Assembly (NCBI RefSeq): GCF_000243275.1
Contig: NZ_CM001437.1
Span: 4,213,582-4,277,581 of the forward strand
DNA length: 64,000 nt
Direction of reading: 5' to 3'
DNA from: Myroides odoratus DSM 2801
GTDB lineage: Bacteria; Bacteroidota; Bacteroidia; Flavobacteriales; Flavobacteriaceae
Positions 10,128 to 18,976 of the stretch are shown piece after piece. A program made the translations under genes and the position numbers. A model generated the notes under the pieces. That model had not been told where the DNA came from. It saw only the letters and a program-made list of their open reading frames with translations, and ran no database searches. Every line of letters starts with the position of its first letter. Positions within the stretch are counted from its first letter, which is position 1.

Positions 10128-11060
10128 ATGAGACTAAAAAAGACAACACGTACCGTATTTCTTCTAAGCTTAGGTTTGGTTGGTATAACGCAAACGTATG
10201 CACAGCAAGATCCACAATATACCCAATACATGTATAATCATTCTAACATTAACCCTGCTTATGCAGGAAGCAGAGAAGGACTACAGATATTCGGATTGTA
10301 TCGCACGCAATGGGTAGGACTAGAAGGTGCGCCGAAAACAGCCACCCTCTCTGTTAATACTCCCTTGGGGGATTCAGGATTGGGATTGGGAGTAAATTTT
10401 GTCAATGATCATTTGGGAGTTATGGATGATAATACGTTGTCCGTTGATTTATCCTATGCGATTGACTTGAATCACCAATATAAATTGGCCTTTGGTTTAA
10501 AGGGATCCGCGAACTTACTGGATGTAAATTACAGTAAATTACATATTTACAATCCAACGGATCCTGTAGCGGAAGATGATATTAAAAACGAATTTTCGCC
10601 TAATATTGGAGCAGGGTTATTCTTGTATTCCGATAAGGCTTATGTCGGATTGTCAGCGCCTCATCTCTTAACGAGATCGCGCTATGATGATAACGAGGTG
10701 AGAACACTTCGCCAAAAAATGCATATGTATCTAACAGGAGGTTATGTTTTTGACTTGAATCCTAACTTGAAATTCAAACCAGCTGCAATGGTGAAAATGG
10801 AACAAGGTTCACCCTTGCAAATGGATGTCAGTGCCAACTTTATGTTCTTAGATAAGTTTACCCTTGGGGCGGCATATCGTTGGGACGCTGCAGTAAGTGG
10901 GCTCGTTGGATTTCAGGTGTCTGAGAATATTTTTGTCGGATACAGTTATGATGCTGAAACGAGTAAGTTAGCTCGATATAATTCAGGCTCACACGAAATA
11001 TTTATGCGTTTTAGTTTGTTTAACAGCTACAAGCGCGTTGCTGCGCCGAGGTTCTTCTAA
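10128..11060 (+). CDS. PorP/SprF family type IX secretion outer-membrane protein
   Basis: 310 residues with a signal peptide ending at about TYAQ. The mature N-terminus QQDPQYTQYMYNHSNINPAYAGS is the hallmark of the PorP/SprF family (TIGR03519). The rest alternates beta strands and ends with aromatic-rich strands, as in an outer-membrane beta barrel. In gliding Flavobacteriaceae, SprF-like proteins are needed for surface delivery of particular type B adhesins such as SprB; by analogy this one probably serves the CHU_C protein encoded just upstream (11 bp). The OmpA-family gene follows after 11 bp. Length fits the family. It is one of the usually multiple sprF/porP paralogues, so I give no specific symbol. 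Confidence 0.92.
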   Translation: MRLKKTTRTVFLLSLGLVGITQTYAQQDPQYTQYMYNHSNINPAYAGSREGLQIFGLYRTQWVGLEGAPKTATLSVNTPLGDSGLGLGVNFVNDHLGVMDDNTLSVDLSYAIDLNHQYKLAFGLKGSANLLDVNYSKLHIYNPTDPVAEDDIKNEFSPNIGAGLFLYSDKAYVGLSAPHLLTRSRYDDNEVRTLRQKMHMYLTGGYVFDLNPNLKFKPAAMVKMEQGSPLQMDVSANFMFLDKFTLGAAYRWDAAVSGLVGFQVSENIFVGYSYDAETSKLARYNSGSHEIFMRFSLFNSYKRVAAPRFF

Positions 11061-11071
11061 AAGAAAGTATT

Positions 11072-13033
11072 ATGGTAAAACAAATCATACAAGTTGGTCT
11101 ATTGACACTTAGTTTAAGTCTTGGAAACTTAGGCTATGGTCAGATTAGAAAAGAAAAACAAGCCGATAAGAATTTTGATCGAACGGCCTATATCGACGCT
11201 ATTGAAATCTATGAACGTATGGCGGAAAAGGGCTATATCAATAGTTCTATTTTACAAAATTTAGCTGATGCGTACTATTTCAACGGAAAATTAACAGAAG
11301 CGAATAAATGGTATACAGAACTGTTTGAAGGACAATACGAGAATAAAAATGTAAGTGAACTTCCTTCGGAATATTATTATCGCTATAGCCAAACACTAAA
11401 GGCAGTTAAGAATTACGAGAAAGCTCAAGAATTGATGAATCAATTTTCACTCATTGAAAAACAAGATCAAAGAGTAGAAGAGTACAATAAAAATCGTGCC
11501 TATCTCGAGCATATTGAGAAACATTCTAATCGCTATGATATTCAGTTGTTGCCTTTGAATAGTGCTTATTCAGATTATGGTGGGACATTACTAGGCAATC
11601 AGTTTGTGTTCACAACAGCTCGAGATACAGATCATCAAAGTAAAAGTAAGATTCACTCGTGGACGAATGAAAGTTATACGCGTTTGTATCAAGTAAAAAT
11701 TGACGAAAATGGAATCGGTAATCCCGAGCGTTTTCCTTTGGATGAAGCAGTTTATGTCAATGATGCTACTGCTGTTTTTACCGCAGATGGGAACCGTATG
11801 TTCTTTACCAGAAATAATGCAAAACCGAGCGGGAAAAGCAAACAGAATAAAGCGCATAATTCTTCATTGAAAATATACAGTGCTTTAAAGCAAACGGATG
11901 GGTCGTGGGGACAAGTATTGGAATTGCCAATCAATTCGGATAATTTCAATACTGCCCATCCTGCTTTAACTCCTGATGGAAAGTGGTTGTATTTTGCTTC
12001 GGACCGAAAAGGAACGGTGGGACAGTCGGATTTATATCGCGTTGCAGTGTATCAAAACAACGGCTATGGCCCAGTGGAAAATTTAGGAAAAGCAATCAAT
12101 ACAGAAGGTAGAGAAAGTTTCCCTTTTATTTCCTCCGATTACCAATTGTACTTTGCTTCAGATGGCCATCCTGGATTAGGTGGAATGGATGTTTTTGTTG
12201 CTAAAATGTATCCTGATGGTAGTTTTGGTCCTGTTGTTAATATGGGGGAACCAATTAATAGTAGTCTGGATGATTTCGGATTGTATTTGGATCCAAAAGA
12301 TGGGAAAGGTTTTGTAAGTTCCAATCGAGCAGGAGGTAAAGGAGCAGATGATATTTATCTATTCACAGCAAAACCATGTAAACAAAGTATTCAAGGAACG
12401 GTGTATGACTTAGATACAAAAGAATTACTTGTCAATGCGTCTATTATTGTTTCAGATGCTTTATATCAAAAAAGCGATACACTACATACAAACAATCAAG
12501 GACACTATGTTATTTCAGATTTAAATTGTGGAGTGAAATACCGTATAAAAGCAGAAAAACAAGCATATAATACGGTAGAATTAGCTTTTACCCCTAATCG
12601 GGATCCAGGAGTTAAGACGTTCGATATTGGTTTAGAACGCACGACAAAGCCATTAGAGGTTAACGATGATTTATTTAAGCGATTGCAATTGAAGCCAATC
12701 TATTTTGATTTTGATAAGGCTATTATCCGACAAGATGCAGCAATCGAATTGATGAAGATTGTTGAAGTAATGCGCGCGCATCCAACCATGAAAATTGATG
12801 TCCGTTCTCATACGGATAGTAGAGGGAATGACACCTATAATTTAAACCTATCTGATCGTCGAGTAAAAGCCACCATTCAGTGGATGAAAGAACAAGGAAT
12901 AGAAGCCAGTCGTTTAACTGGACGTGGCTATGGAGAAACACAATTGCTCAATGCTTGTAGCAATGGTGTACGTTGTACAGAAACTGAGCATCAAGTCAAT
13001 AGACGCAGTGAGTTCATCATTGTCGCCATGTAA
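11072..13033 (+). CDS. OmpA-family peptidoglycan-binding protein with TPR and PD40 propeller (T9SS partner)
   Basis: 653 residues. A signal peptide is followed by TPR-like helices (about 25-145), a WD40-like/PD40 beta-propeller region (about 165-430, repeated F.S.R.G..D.Y motifs such as YFASDRKG and YFASDGHPGLGGMDVF), a carboxypeptidase-regulatory-like beta sandwich (about 440-520) and a C-terminal OmpA domain (about 540-650). The OmpA domain has YFDFDKAIIR and the peptidoglycan-contacting SHTDSRG and LSDRRV motifs. This architecture matches PorE-like proteins that tether PorP/SprF barrels to the cell wall in type IX secretion. It follows the PorP/SprF gene by 11 bp and ends the operon; a strong hairpin with a T-tract follows 70 bp later. 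Confidence 0.9.
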   Translation: MVKQIIQVGLLTLSLSLGNLGYGQIRKEKQADKNFDRTAYIDAIEIYERMAEKGYINSSILQNLADAYYFNGKLTEANKWYTELFEGQYENKNVSELPSEYYYRYSQTLKAVKNYEKAQELMNQFSLIEKQDQRVEEYNKNRAYLEHIEKHSNRYDIQLLPLNSAYSDYGGTLLGNQFVFTTARDTDHQSKSKIHSWTNESYTRLYQVKIDENGIGNPERFPLDEAVYVNDATAVFTADGNRMFFTRNNAKPSGKSKQNKAHNSSLKIYSALKQTDGSWGQVLELPINSDNFNTAHPALTPDGKWLYFASDRKGTVGQSDLYRVAVYQNNGYGPVENLGKAINTEGRESFPFISSDYQLYFASDGHPGLGGMDVFVAKMYPDGSFGPVVNMGEPINSSLDDFGLYLDPKDGKGFVSSNRAGGKGADDIYLFTAKPCKQSIQGTVYDLDTKELLVNASIIVSDALYQKSDTLHTNNQGHYVISDLNCGVKYRIKAEKQAYNTVELAFTPNRDPGVKTFDIGLERTTKPLEVNDDLFKRLQLKPIYFDFDKAIIRQDAAIELMKIVEVMRAHPTMKIDVRSHTDSRGNDTYNLNLSDRRVKATIQWMKEQGIEASRLTGRGYGETQLLNACSNGVRCTETEHQVNRRSEFIIVAM

Positions 13034-13102
13034 GAAGTATAACATAAAAAGGCTATAGCCGCAAGAAGAGTCTTTTTAAATATCTTGTTTAAAAAGAAAG
13101 TA

Positions 13103-13144
13103 TATTCAGCTGTTCTACCCCTTGAACAGCTGAATAATTTTTTT
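13103..13144 (+). terminator. Rho-independent terminator of the surface operon
   Basis: A perfect 13-bp stem (TATTCAGCTGTTC / GAACAGCTGAATA) with an 8-nt loop is followed by a run of seven T (13138-13144), 70 bp after the OmpA-family stop. The rest of the 266-bp gap to 13300 is very AT-rich, with no further gene visible. Confidence 0.85.
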
Positions 13145-13299
13145 GTTTTCCAGCACAGTTGAATCTCATACCCGTCATTTGGAAATAGATTATTTACTTG
13201 TGTCTAGAGTGTTATTTAACTTAAAAAGATTTAATATTTTTAAATATTATTGATTTTTGTTATTTATTTTTATAAATTTATGTAAAAAATTGCTTTATA

Positions 13300-14169
13300 A
13301 TGAAAGATACTATTTTTGATACCTATGCTTTATATGATGCAAGTGGAAATAGACATGATTTTGTATTGATGGAGATTAATCAAGCCTTGCAATTAGGGAC
13401 TTCTAGTTTAACTGTTTTAAATCAACAAGACTTTTTTAAAGTTATTTATATTACAGAAGGAGAAGGCGTTTATTACGCGGATTGGCAGGCATTTGAATTG
13501 AAAAAAGGAGATATTTGTTTTGTCGGTAACTTTGAACAACAACGTTGGAGTGTGACCAAAAGCATTAAAGGGTACATCATTAATTTTAAATCTGCTTTTT
13601 TAACCAAATTCATTACGAATCATTTATTTGTTCAAGAACTAGCTTTTTTTAATCGATTCACTATGCATAATTTATTAGAAAATAATGCAGTAGGAAACCG
13701 GGTAGAGCATGCAATTCAAAGTATTTTACATGAACTAAAACTTGAGATAAATAAGGATATTAACTTGATTCGCATTTATTTATTAGAAATACTTTTGATT
13801 TCTAAGCGAAAGATTGATCGGAAAAATCATATCAAACATGAAAGTGTTAATTCTAATATTCTTCTAGATCACTTTGAACAGTTGATTGAAAATCATTTTT
13901 ATGAATATAAGTTTCCAAAAGAATATGCGACTCACTTAAGGGTAACACCGAACTATTTGAACAGCATTTGTCGAAAGCTGAAGGGTAAGTCTGCAGGGGA
14001 TTTAATTCGAGATCGTATTTTATTAGAGAGTAAGCGGTTATTGATTACCACGAACCTATCCGCTAGTGAAATTGCATATCGACTGAATTTTAAAGACAGT
14101 TCCTATTTTACACGATTCTTTAAAAAATATGTGCGCCAAACACCAGATGAATACAGACGAAATGGTTAG
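13300..14169 (+). CDS. AraC-family transcriptional regulator
   Basis: 289 residues. The N-terminal half (about 1-170) looks like a cupin-type sensing domain (ITEGEGVYYADW, LKKGDICFVG). The C-terminal ~100 residues are a double helix-turn-helix AraC domain with YATHLRVTPNYLNSICRK in the first HTH and ASEIAYRLNFKDSSYFTRFFKK in the second, ending RQTPDEYRRNG. The ligand is unknown. It is transcribed alone in the same direction as the upstream surface operon but after that operon's terminator, so it could regulate the locus without being co-transcribed. The start is the ATG at 13300; no strong ribosome binding site is seen, as is usual for this phylum. Confidence 0.9.
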   Translation: MKDTIFDTYALYDASGNRHDFVLMEINQALQLGTSSLTVLNQQDFFKVIYITEGEGVYYADWQAFELKKGDICFVGNFEQQRWSVTKSIKGYIINFKSAFLTKFITNHLFVQELAFFNRFTMHNLLENNAVGNRVEHAIQSILHELKLEINKDINLIRIYLLEILLISKRKIDRKNHIKHESVNSNILLDHFEQLIENHFYEYKFPKEYATHLRVTPNYLNSICRKLKGKSAGDLIRDRILLESKRLLITTNLSASEIAYRLNFKDSSYFTRFFKKYVRQTPDEYRRNG

Positions 14170-14239
14170 AAGAAGGAAGTAAGGACTTAGATCTAAAAAG
14201 TAAAGCGAAACGCATAACTGTTCCGCTTTTAAGTATCAA

Positions 14240-14770
14240 TTAATCTTCTTCTTCAGTTAAAAAATCAGTTATGATTTCTTGCATCTCTTCAATAGTTACA
14301 ACTTGCGTATCGGGATGCTGTTTGAGCCAATTGGCATTTAATAAAACTAAATCTTCCTGAGGGAAATTCTTATCCTCTAATAATTGACTCGTTTCCTTGC
14401 CTTGTTCGAAAGGTTGTTGTAAAAACTTAGTTAGTTTGATTTTGCTAAAAAGCTTCATTTGACGCATTTGCTTTTCAAAATAAGCTACATGTTCTGTCGC
14501 GTTCATAGCTGTTAACCCCGCTTGAATAATTTCAATCAAATCCAAATCCCACTGCGTTTTGTGAATAAAAGCAGCTAATCCTTCATTTTTTACTGTATTA
14601 TAGTAGTAGTCAACGCAATAGCTTGCGAAGGCGTCTGGATGTAATTCATCATCACCTACTTCTGAATGACGTAAATAGTTAACAACCGAAATATTTGAAT
14701 GTACAACGGCAAGGGCTGTATCGTTTGCAATGGCATCTTTAGACACTAGAATAGAAGGAAATTCTCTCAT
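14240..14770 (-). CDS. DMP19/DUF4375-like hypothetical protein
   Basis: About 176 residues starting at the Met of MREFPSILV; an upstream in-frame start at 14803 would add a non-conserved hydrophobic extension, so the inner ATG is preferred. The protein is alpha-helical. The segments IIQAGLTAMNA and HVAYFEKQM resemble the DMP19 (DUF4375) fold, where a helix with an L-x-x-I-G/A-A pattern precedes an aromatic-rich helix. The C-terminus is acidic (FLTEEED). No signal peptide, so probably cytoplasmic. It is single and convergent with the AraC gene upstream. The family assignment is from pattern memory and moderate; no function is claimed. Confidence 0.7.
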   Translation of the reverse strand: MREFPSILVSKDAIANDTALAVVHSNISVVNYLRHSEVGDDELHPDAFASYCVDYYYNTVKNEGLAAFIHKTQWDLDLIEIIQAGLTAMNATEHVAYFEKQMRQMKLFSKIKLTKFLQQPFEQGKETSQLLEDKNFPQEDLVLLNANWLKQHPDTQVVTIEEMQEIITDFLTEEED

Positions 14771-15010
14771 GGGAAACAAAATTAAAAAACAAAGGTAAAG
14801 CAATTGAAAGTGAAATCACAAAGGAGAAGCATGGATTTTAGTGTGATTTGTAGAACATTTCTACAGAAATTCCACAGCTTTAAAATAAAGGTTGTTAAAA
14901 GATAATGCTTGTATGGTTGATTAATAGGTATGAAATGTTAAAAAATACAACAAAGAGGGGGAATAGTGTGATTCTTGTTTCATTATTAAGTAACTAAAAA
15001 CAAAAACATT

Positions 15011-15400
15011 ATGAAAAACACACTGAAAAGAATTGGAATGGTACTAGCAGGATGTAGTATTATCGCTTTTGTATCCTTATCATGTAGTAAGGATGATGAT
15101 CCAACAGATAATGATCTTTTTGTTGGAAAATATAAAGGACATATCACCTATACGGAAGGGGAAACCCATATTGATGCTGAAAATGGCAATGTAGAAGTTG
15201 TGAAGATTGGCAAGGATTATAATTTTATCTTTTCAGATAAGATTCCCAATCTAACAGGAGTTAAGTTTGAGAAAGACGGTGAAAATACAGTGATTAATAT
15301 TGGTTCAGATGAAGCCCATCTCATCAAAATTGATGCAAGTACGTTGATTATTGCCTATACGAAGGATGGCAAAATTTGGTCAGCTAACTGCAGCAGATAG
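15011..15400 (+). CDS. Small hypothetical lipoprotein
   Basis: 129 residues. An N-terminal signal with lipobox SLSC is followed by the Asp-rich stretch KDDDPTDND, a common feature of lipoproteins exported to the surface in Bacteroidota. The mature part (about 95 residues) is beta-rich (VGKYKGHITYTEGE, VNIGSDEAHL-like strands) and could be a small lipocalin- or META-like barrel, but no family is recognised. It is monocistronic, followed by a hairpin terminator 28 bp downstream. Confidence 0.8.
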   Translation: MKNTLKRIGMVLAGCSIIAFVSLSCSKDDDPTDNDLFVGKYKGHITYTEGETHIDAENGNVEVVKIGKDYNFIFSDKIPNLTGVKFEKDGENTVINIGSDEAHLIKIDASTLIIAYTKDGKIWSANCSR

Positions 15401-15427
15401 TTTGTAATTATATATAAATTGGTTTAA

Positions 15428-15463
15428 AAAGAGAATGTTTATTTGATAAGCATTCTCTTTTTT
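15428..15463 (+). terminator. Rho-independent terminator after the small lipoprotein
   Basis: AAAGAGAATG (15428-15437) pairs with CATTCTCTTT (15451-15460), followed by further T. It ends the 15011-15400 transcript. Confidence 0.75.
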
Positions 15464-15554
15464 ATGTTATAAGATAAGGGGAAATCGACCAAGATAGGTA
15501 GGACTGCTGAATTGTTTCGAGAAAAAAAACTTAGACCTTTCATAACCTCAGGAT

Positions 15555-15585
15555 AATAGTAAGCTAATAGTAAGCTAATAGTAAT
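15555..15585. repeat. Short tandem repeat (11 bp, about 2.5 copies)
   Basis: AATAGTAAGCT occurs at 15555-15565 and 15566-15576, then a partial AATAGTAA. It lies about 40 bp upstream of the SGNH hydrolase gene, possibly in its promoter region. Confidence 0.7.
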
Positions 15586-15621
15586 TGTCTTGTTTTGTAG
15601 CTGTAATCTAAATGGAATTAT

Positions 15622-16668
15622 ATGCTAAAAATAATAGGTATACTGCTGTGTTTGCATTCATTTTGTATGGGGGCGCAAACAGGAAAAAAAGTAAAATATT
15701 ACGAGATTCATCAACCTTTTGCTAGAGTAGATACACTAAAATATAAGGAGTTACCAAAGGGAGTTAAGCAAACGGGCAGGCACAGTGCAGGTTTATTTGT
15801 TGATTTTAAAAGCAACGCCAAACAAATTAGCGCCAAATGGTGTGTTCAACCGTCGACGGTTTATGCTTATTTGAGTGAAGTAAATCGAAGAGGCTTGGAC
15901 CTCTATGCGAAGGTAGGCACAACCTATCAATATGTTCGTTCGGGATTCCCTGATGCAAAAAGTGATTGTACTGAGGCCCTCATTATTGATCAACTAACAG
16001 GAGAAGATCGAGAATACCGCTTGTATTTTCCTGTATATAGCGAGTTGGTTAATTTACAGCTAGGAGTAGAAGAGGAGGCAACTTTTAAAACGATACAACC
16101 CACTTACGACAAGCGTATTTTGATCTATGGATCGAGTATTGCACAAGGAGCTTCCGCAAGTCGACCAGGTATGGCTTATCCTGCTCAATTGGAACGAAAA
16201 TATGGGTATGAGTTTCTAAACTATGGTTTTGGTGGAAGCGCTAAGATGGAAGAGACAGTAGCTACACTTTTAGCAGATATTCCCAAAGTAGATTTATTTA
16301 TTATGGACTGTGTACCCAATAGTTCTGTAGAGGAAATAAAACAACGTACAGCGGCGTTTGTCGCTTTGTATCGAAAGAAAAATCCGGATGTACCCATTGT
16401 TATGATTCCTTCTGTAATTCGCGAAGTAGGTTATTTCAATACAATCATAGGTCAACGAGTATTGGCACAGAATCAGCAGTTTAAAAAAGAGTATGAAGCC
16501 TTGATACAACAAGGGGTTCAAAACCTGCACTATGTAGATGTCGAATATTTATTGGGAACCGATCATGAAGGTACTTCAGATGGGGTGCATCCTACCGATC
16601 TTGGTTTTGCTCGATGGATCGAAGCTGTACAACCCCATATCGAAGCATTATTTCAGCGTTATTTTTAA
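15622..16668 (+). CDS. Exported SGNH/GDSL-family hydrolase
   Basis: 348 residues with a signal peptide (to about FCMGAQ). The N-terminal ~150 residues form a beta-rich domain typical of the SGNH_hydro_N accessory domain. The catalytic domain begins near residue 165 with RILIYGSSIAQGAS, a GSSI variant of the GDSL block with nucleophile Ser172. A glycine/asparagine block follows (LNYGFGGSAKM), and the C-terminal dyad is DGVHPTDLGF (Asp320, His323). These residues support an esterase or acyl-hydrolase, probably acting on a polysaccharide or glycoconjugate in the periplasm or at the surface. The phosphodiester glycosidase gene starts 3 bp after the stop, so the two are co-transcribed and may act on the same glycan. 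The substrate is not predictable. Confidence 0.88.
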   Translation: MLKIIGILLCLHSFCMGAQTGKKVKYYEIHQPFARVDTLKYKELPKGVKQTGRHSAGLFVDFKSNAKQISAKWCVQPSTVYAYLSEVNRRGLDLYAKVGTTYQYVRSGFPDAKSDCTEALIIDQLTGEDREYRLYFPVYSELVNLQLGVEEEATFKTIQPTYDKRILIYGSSIAQGASASRPGMAYPAQLERKYGYEFLNYGFGGSAKMEETVATLLADIPKVDLFIMDCVPNSSVEEIKQRTAAFVALYRKKNPDVPIVMIPSVIREVGYFNTIIGQRVLAQNQQFKKEYEALIQQGVQNLHYVDVEYLLGTDHEGTSDGVHPTDLGFARWIEAVQPHIEALFQRYF

Positions 16669-16671
16669 ATT

Positions 16672-17622
16672 ATGTATAGATATCAGTTAAAAAAACAAGT
16701 GTTAGGTTTGATTTGTTTTTCTTTTGCGTTTGTAAGTTGTAAAAGTGTACTCCCTAAAGAATCCTCCATTTTATTGCAACACGATATGCCGTGGAAACAA
16801 GAACGCCTTGCGGATGATTTAATGCTTTATCGCTTAGTAGGCCAATATTATGAACCTTATGAGGCTTATCAAACGGTTCACGTGTTAGCATTGCCTAAAA
16901 AAAGTAAATCTTTGCAATTAGAACTGCTAGATATTAGGCCTGAAGATAGCTTGTCTCAAGCTGTAACGGTTGATCCCTCTATTGTTGCAGCAATCAATGG
17001 AACTTATTTTGAAAAGGGATTGACAAAAGGAAATTCAACGGCTTATTTGAAAATAAACCAGGTTTTGATTGACAGTGTTGAAGTAGATAAACACCATCAG
17101 TTTGGTTGGAAACACGAAGGCGCCTTGGCTTTTACAAAAGATCAAATGCGCATCTTAAGAGGAGACAATCAAATTTATGCGAAGGCCAAAGAAGAAAATA
17201 TTATGTCAGGGGCACCCATTCTAATTGAAGCAGGTAAACCGGTGGGCGCTTATTTTGTAAAAACGCCTCATCGAGATTTAGCGCAATTACATTATGAAAA
17301 TCCTGAACGACATCAAGGCGTTCGACATCCTCGAACTGCAGTTGCGCTAACGGAAAAGGAAGTATTATTGATTACAGTTGATGGGCGAAGTACGAGGGCT
17401 GAAGGAATGAGTGCTAAGGAATTGACTGAATTTATTCAAAAGTATTTTCCTGTGCAAGAAGCCTTGAACATAGATGGAGGAGGATCGACAACCATGTGGA
17501 TATCAAATCATACAGCTACTCCTGTTCACGGGGTAATTAATTACCCTTCAGATAATCGAAAACAAGATCATTTCGGACAGCGACAACTTCGCAATGCTAT
17601 AGTAATCAAAAAGATAAGATAG
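16672..17622 (+). CDS. Phosphodiester glycosidase family (NAGPA domain) lipoprotein
   Basis: 316 residues. The N-terminus has a hydrophobic segment and lipobox-like FVSC followed by KSVLPK, so it is probably a lipoprotein. The NAGPA domain covers about residues 80-314, with the family blocks AAINGTYFEKG near residue 105 and ALNIDGGGSTTMWI near residue 265. Relatives include the mammalian uncovering enzyme that removes GlcNAc from GlcNAc-1-phosphodiesters, and bacterial exopolysaccharide-related proteins. It is in an operon with the SGNH hydrolase (3-bp gap). I infer that the pair remodels a cell-envelope glycan, removing an ester group and a phosphodiester-linked sugar. Confidence 0.88.
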   Translation: MYRYQLKKQVLGLICFSFAFVSCKSVLPKESSILLQHDMPWKQERLADDLMLYRLVGQYYEPYEAYQTVHVLALPKKSKSLQLELLDIRPEDSLSQAVTVDPSIVAAINGTYFEKGLTKGNSTAYLKINQVLIDSVEVDKHHQFGWKHEGALAFTKDQMRILRGDNQIYAKAKEENIMSGAPILIEAGKPVGAYFVKTPHRDLAQLHYENPERHQGVRHPRTAVALTEKEVLLITVDGRSTRAEGMSAKELTEFIQKYFPVQEALNIDGGGSTTMWISNHTATPVHGVINYPSDNRKQDHFGQRQLRNAIVIKKIR

Positions 17623-17656
17623 TGTATTGTAAAAACAGGTAGAATATAAGTGTAAA

Positions 17657-17696
17657 AATAAAGGCGTATTTCGAAAAGAAACACGCCTTTATTTTT
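17657..17696. terminator. Bidirectional terminator between NAGPA gene and proline dehydrogenase
   Basis: AATAAAGGCGT (17657-17667) pairs with ACGCCTTTATT (17683-17693), with T-rich sequence on the right and A-rich on the left. It can terminate both converging transcripts. Confidence 0.8.
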
Positions 17697-17710
17697 ATAT
17701 CAAGCAGCAA

Positions 17711-18883
17711 TTAAATTTTGCGTCTTTTCATTTCTGTTTCAATCAAATCCAATTCGCGGTTTGTTTGACCTTTTACCGATGTATTCTCTTGTGCTCGGCG
17801 AATTAAGTACGGAATTACGTCGCGTACTGGACCAAACGGAAGATACTTCGCTACATTGTAGTTTGCTTTAGCCAAGTTGAAACTGATATTATCGCTCATT
17901 CCGTATAATTGACCAAAGAAAAGTCGTTTGTCATGATGTGCGATGTTGTGTTTCTCCATCAATTCCATCACCAATTTCGAACTGTTTTCGTTGTGCGTTC
18001 CTGCAAATAAAGCCATACAGTCCATGTTTTCTAACATGAAAGTAACCCCAGCATCATAATTGATATCTGTTGCTTGTTTGTCTACACAAATAGGCGATTT
18101 ATATCCTTTTTGCCCAGCGCGTTCTCTTTCAATTTCCATGTAAGCCCCACGAACCACTTTCATTCCAATATGGAAACCTTCTGCTTTCGCAATGACATGT
18201 AAGTCTTTTAAGAACTGTAAACGATCCCAACGATACATTTGAGCCGTGTTGTAAATCAATGCTTTTTCCTTGTTGTACTTGCGCATCATGTCCAATACAA
18301 TCGCATCTGCTGCATCTTGCATCCAGCTGTGCTCTGCATCGATTAACAAAAGAACATCATTGTCGTAGGCAAATTTACAAGCCATGTTAAAACGGTACAC
18401 AATGCGTTCCCATTCTTTTTCTTCTGTAGCTGTAAATGGTTTGCCTTCTCCTTTTTTAACAAACATATCGAAACGACCAAATCCAGTTGGTTTGAAAACT
18501 GCAAATGGAATAGCATCAGGTCTAGCCTTAGCAAATTCAATCGTTTTGATGGTCATGTTTAAGGCTGCATCAAACTGTTCTTCGGTTTCTTTTCCCTCTA
18601 CAGAATAGTCTAATACTGATGCAACGCCCCCTTGATTGTACATTTTATCAACTACACTCAAACAATCTTCTTCGTTGATTCCTCCACAAAAATGGTCAAA
18701 AACCGTCGATCGTATTAATCCTGTTACAGGTAAATGTGTTTTGATGGCAAAATTAGCTAAAGAGGACCCCATTTTTACAAGTGCGGGTTTGCTAATCATT
18801 TTAAATAAAAAGTGAGCCCTTTTTAACTCCTTATTATTCTTAAGTGCAAAAGCTACTTCTGTATTGTTAAATAAATTTTTCAT
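17711..18883 (-). CDS. Proline dehydrogenase (FAD-dependent)
   Basis: 390 residues, the size of single-function Bacteroidota proline dehydrogenases (PRODH), with no fused P5C dehydrogenase. The TIM-barrel blocks are visible: LDYSVEGKE near the N-terminal third, FAVFKPTGFGRF, LLLIDAEHSWMQ, GMKVVRGAYME (FAD/substrate region), FAGTHNENS and the C-terminal LPFGPVRDVIPYLIRRAQEN, whose arginine pair binds the proline carboxylate. It oxidises proline to pyrroline-5-carboxylate, feeding electrons to the quinone pool. Monocistronic, divergent from aroB, with a well-formed promoter just upstream (18908-18940). Confidence 0.95.
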   Translation of the reverse strand: MKNLFNNTEVAFALKNNKELKRAHFLFKMISKPALVKMGSSLANFAIKTHLPVTGLIRSTVFDHFCGGINEEDCLSVVDKMYNQGGVASVLDYSVEGKETEEQFDAALNMTIKTIEFAKARPDAIPFAVFKPTGFGRFDMFVKKGEGKPFTATEEKEWERIVYRFNMACKFAYDNDVLLLIDAEHSWMQDAADAIVLDMMRKYNKEKALIYNTAQMYRWDRLQFLKDLHVIAKAEGFHIGMKVVRGAYMEIERERAGQKGYKSPICVDKQATDINYDAGVTFMLENMDCMALFAGTHNENSSKLVMELMEKHNIAHHDKRLFFGQLYGMSDNISFNLAKANYNVAKYLPFGPVRDVIPYLIRRAQENTSVKGQTNRELDLIETEMKRRKI

Positions 18884-18907
18884 TATTTGCTAATAATAAC
18901 TGTTGTG

Positions 18908-18940
18908 CAAATATAGCTACTCTTTTAGTTTTTATTCAAA
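18908..18940 (-). promoter_or_regulatory. Bacteroidota-type promoter for proline dehydrogenase
   Basis: On the minus strand TTTG (plus coordinates 18937-18940), 21 nt, then TATATTTG (18908-18915): a full match to the -33 / -7 TAnnTTTG consensus. Transcription would start near 18901, about 18 nt before the ATG at 18883. Confidence 0.75.
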
Positions 18941-18976
18941 TATTTATACTTTACTTTGTGTAGAAAATGAATTTAA

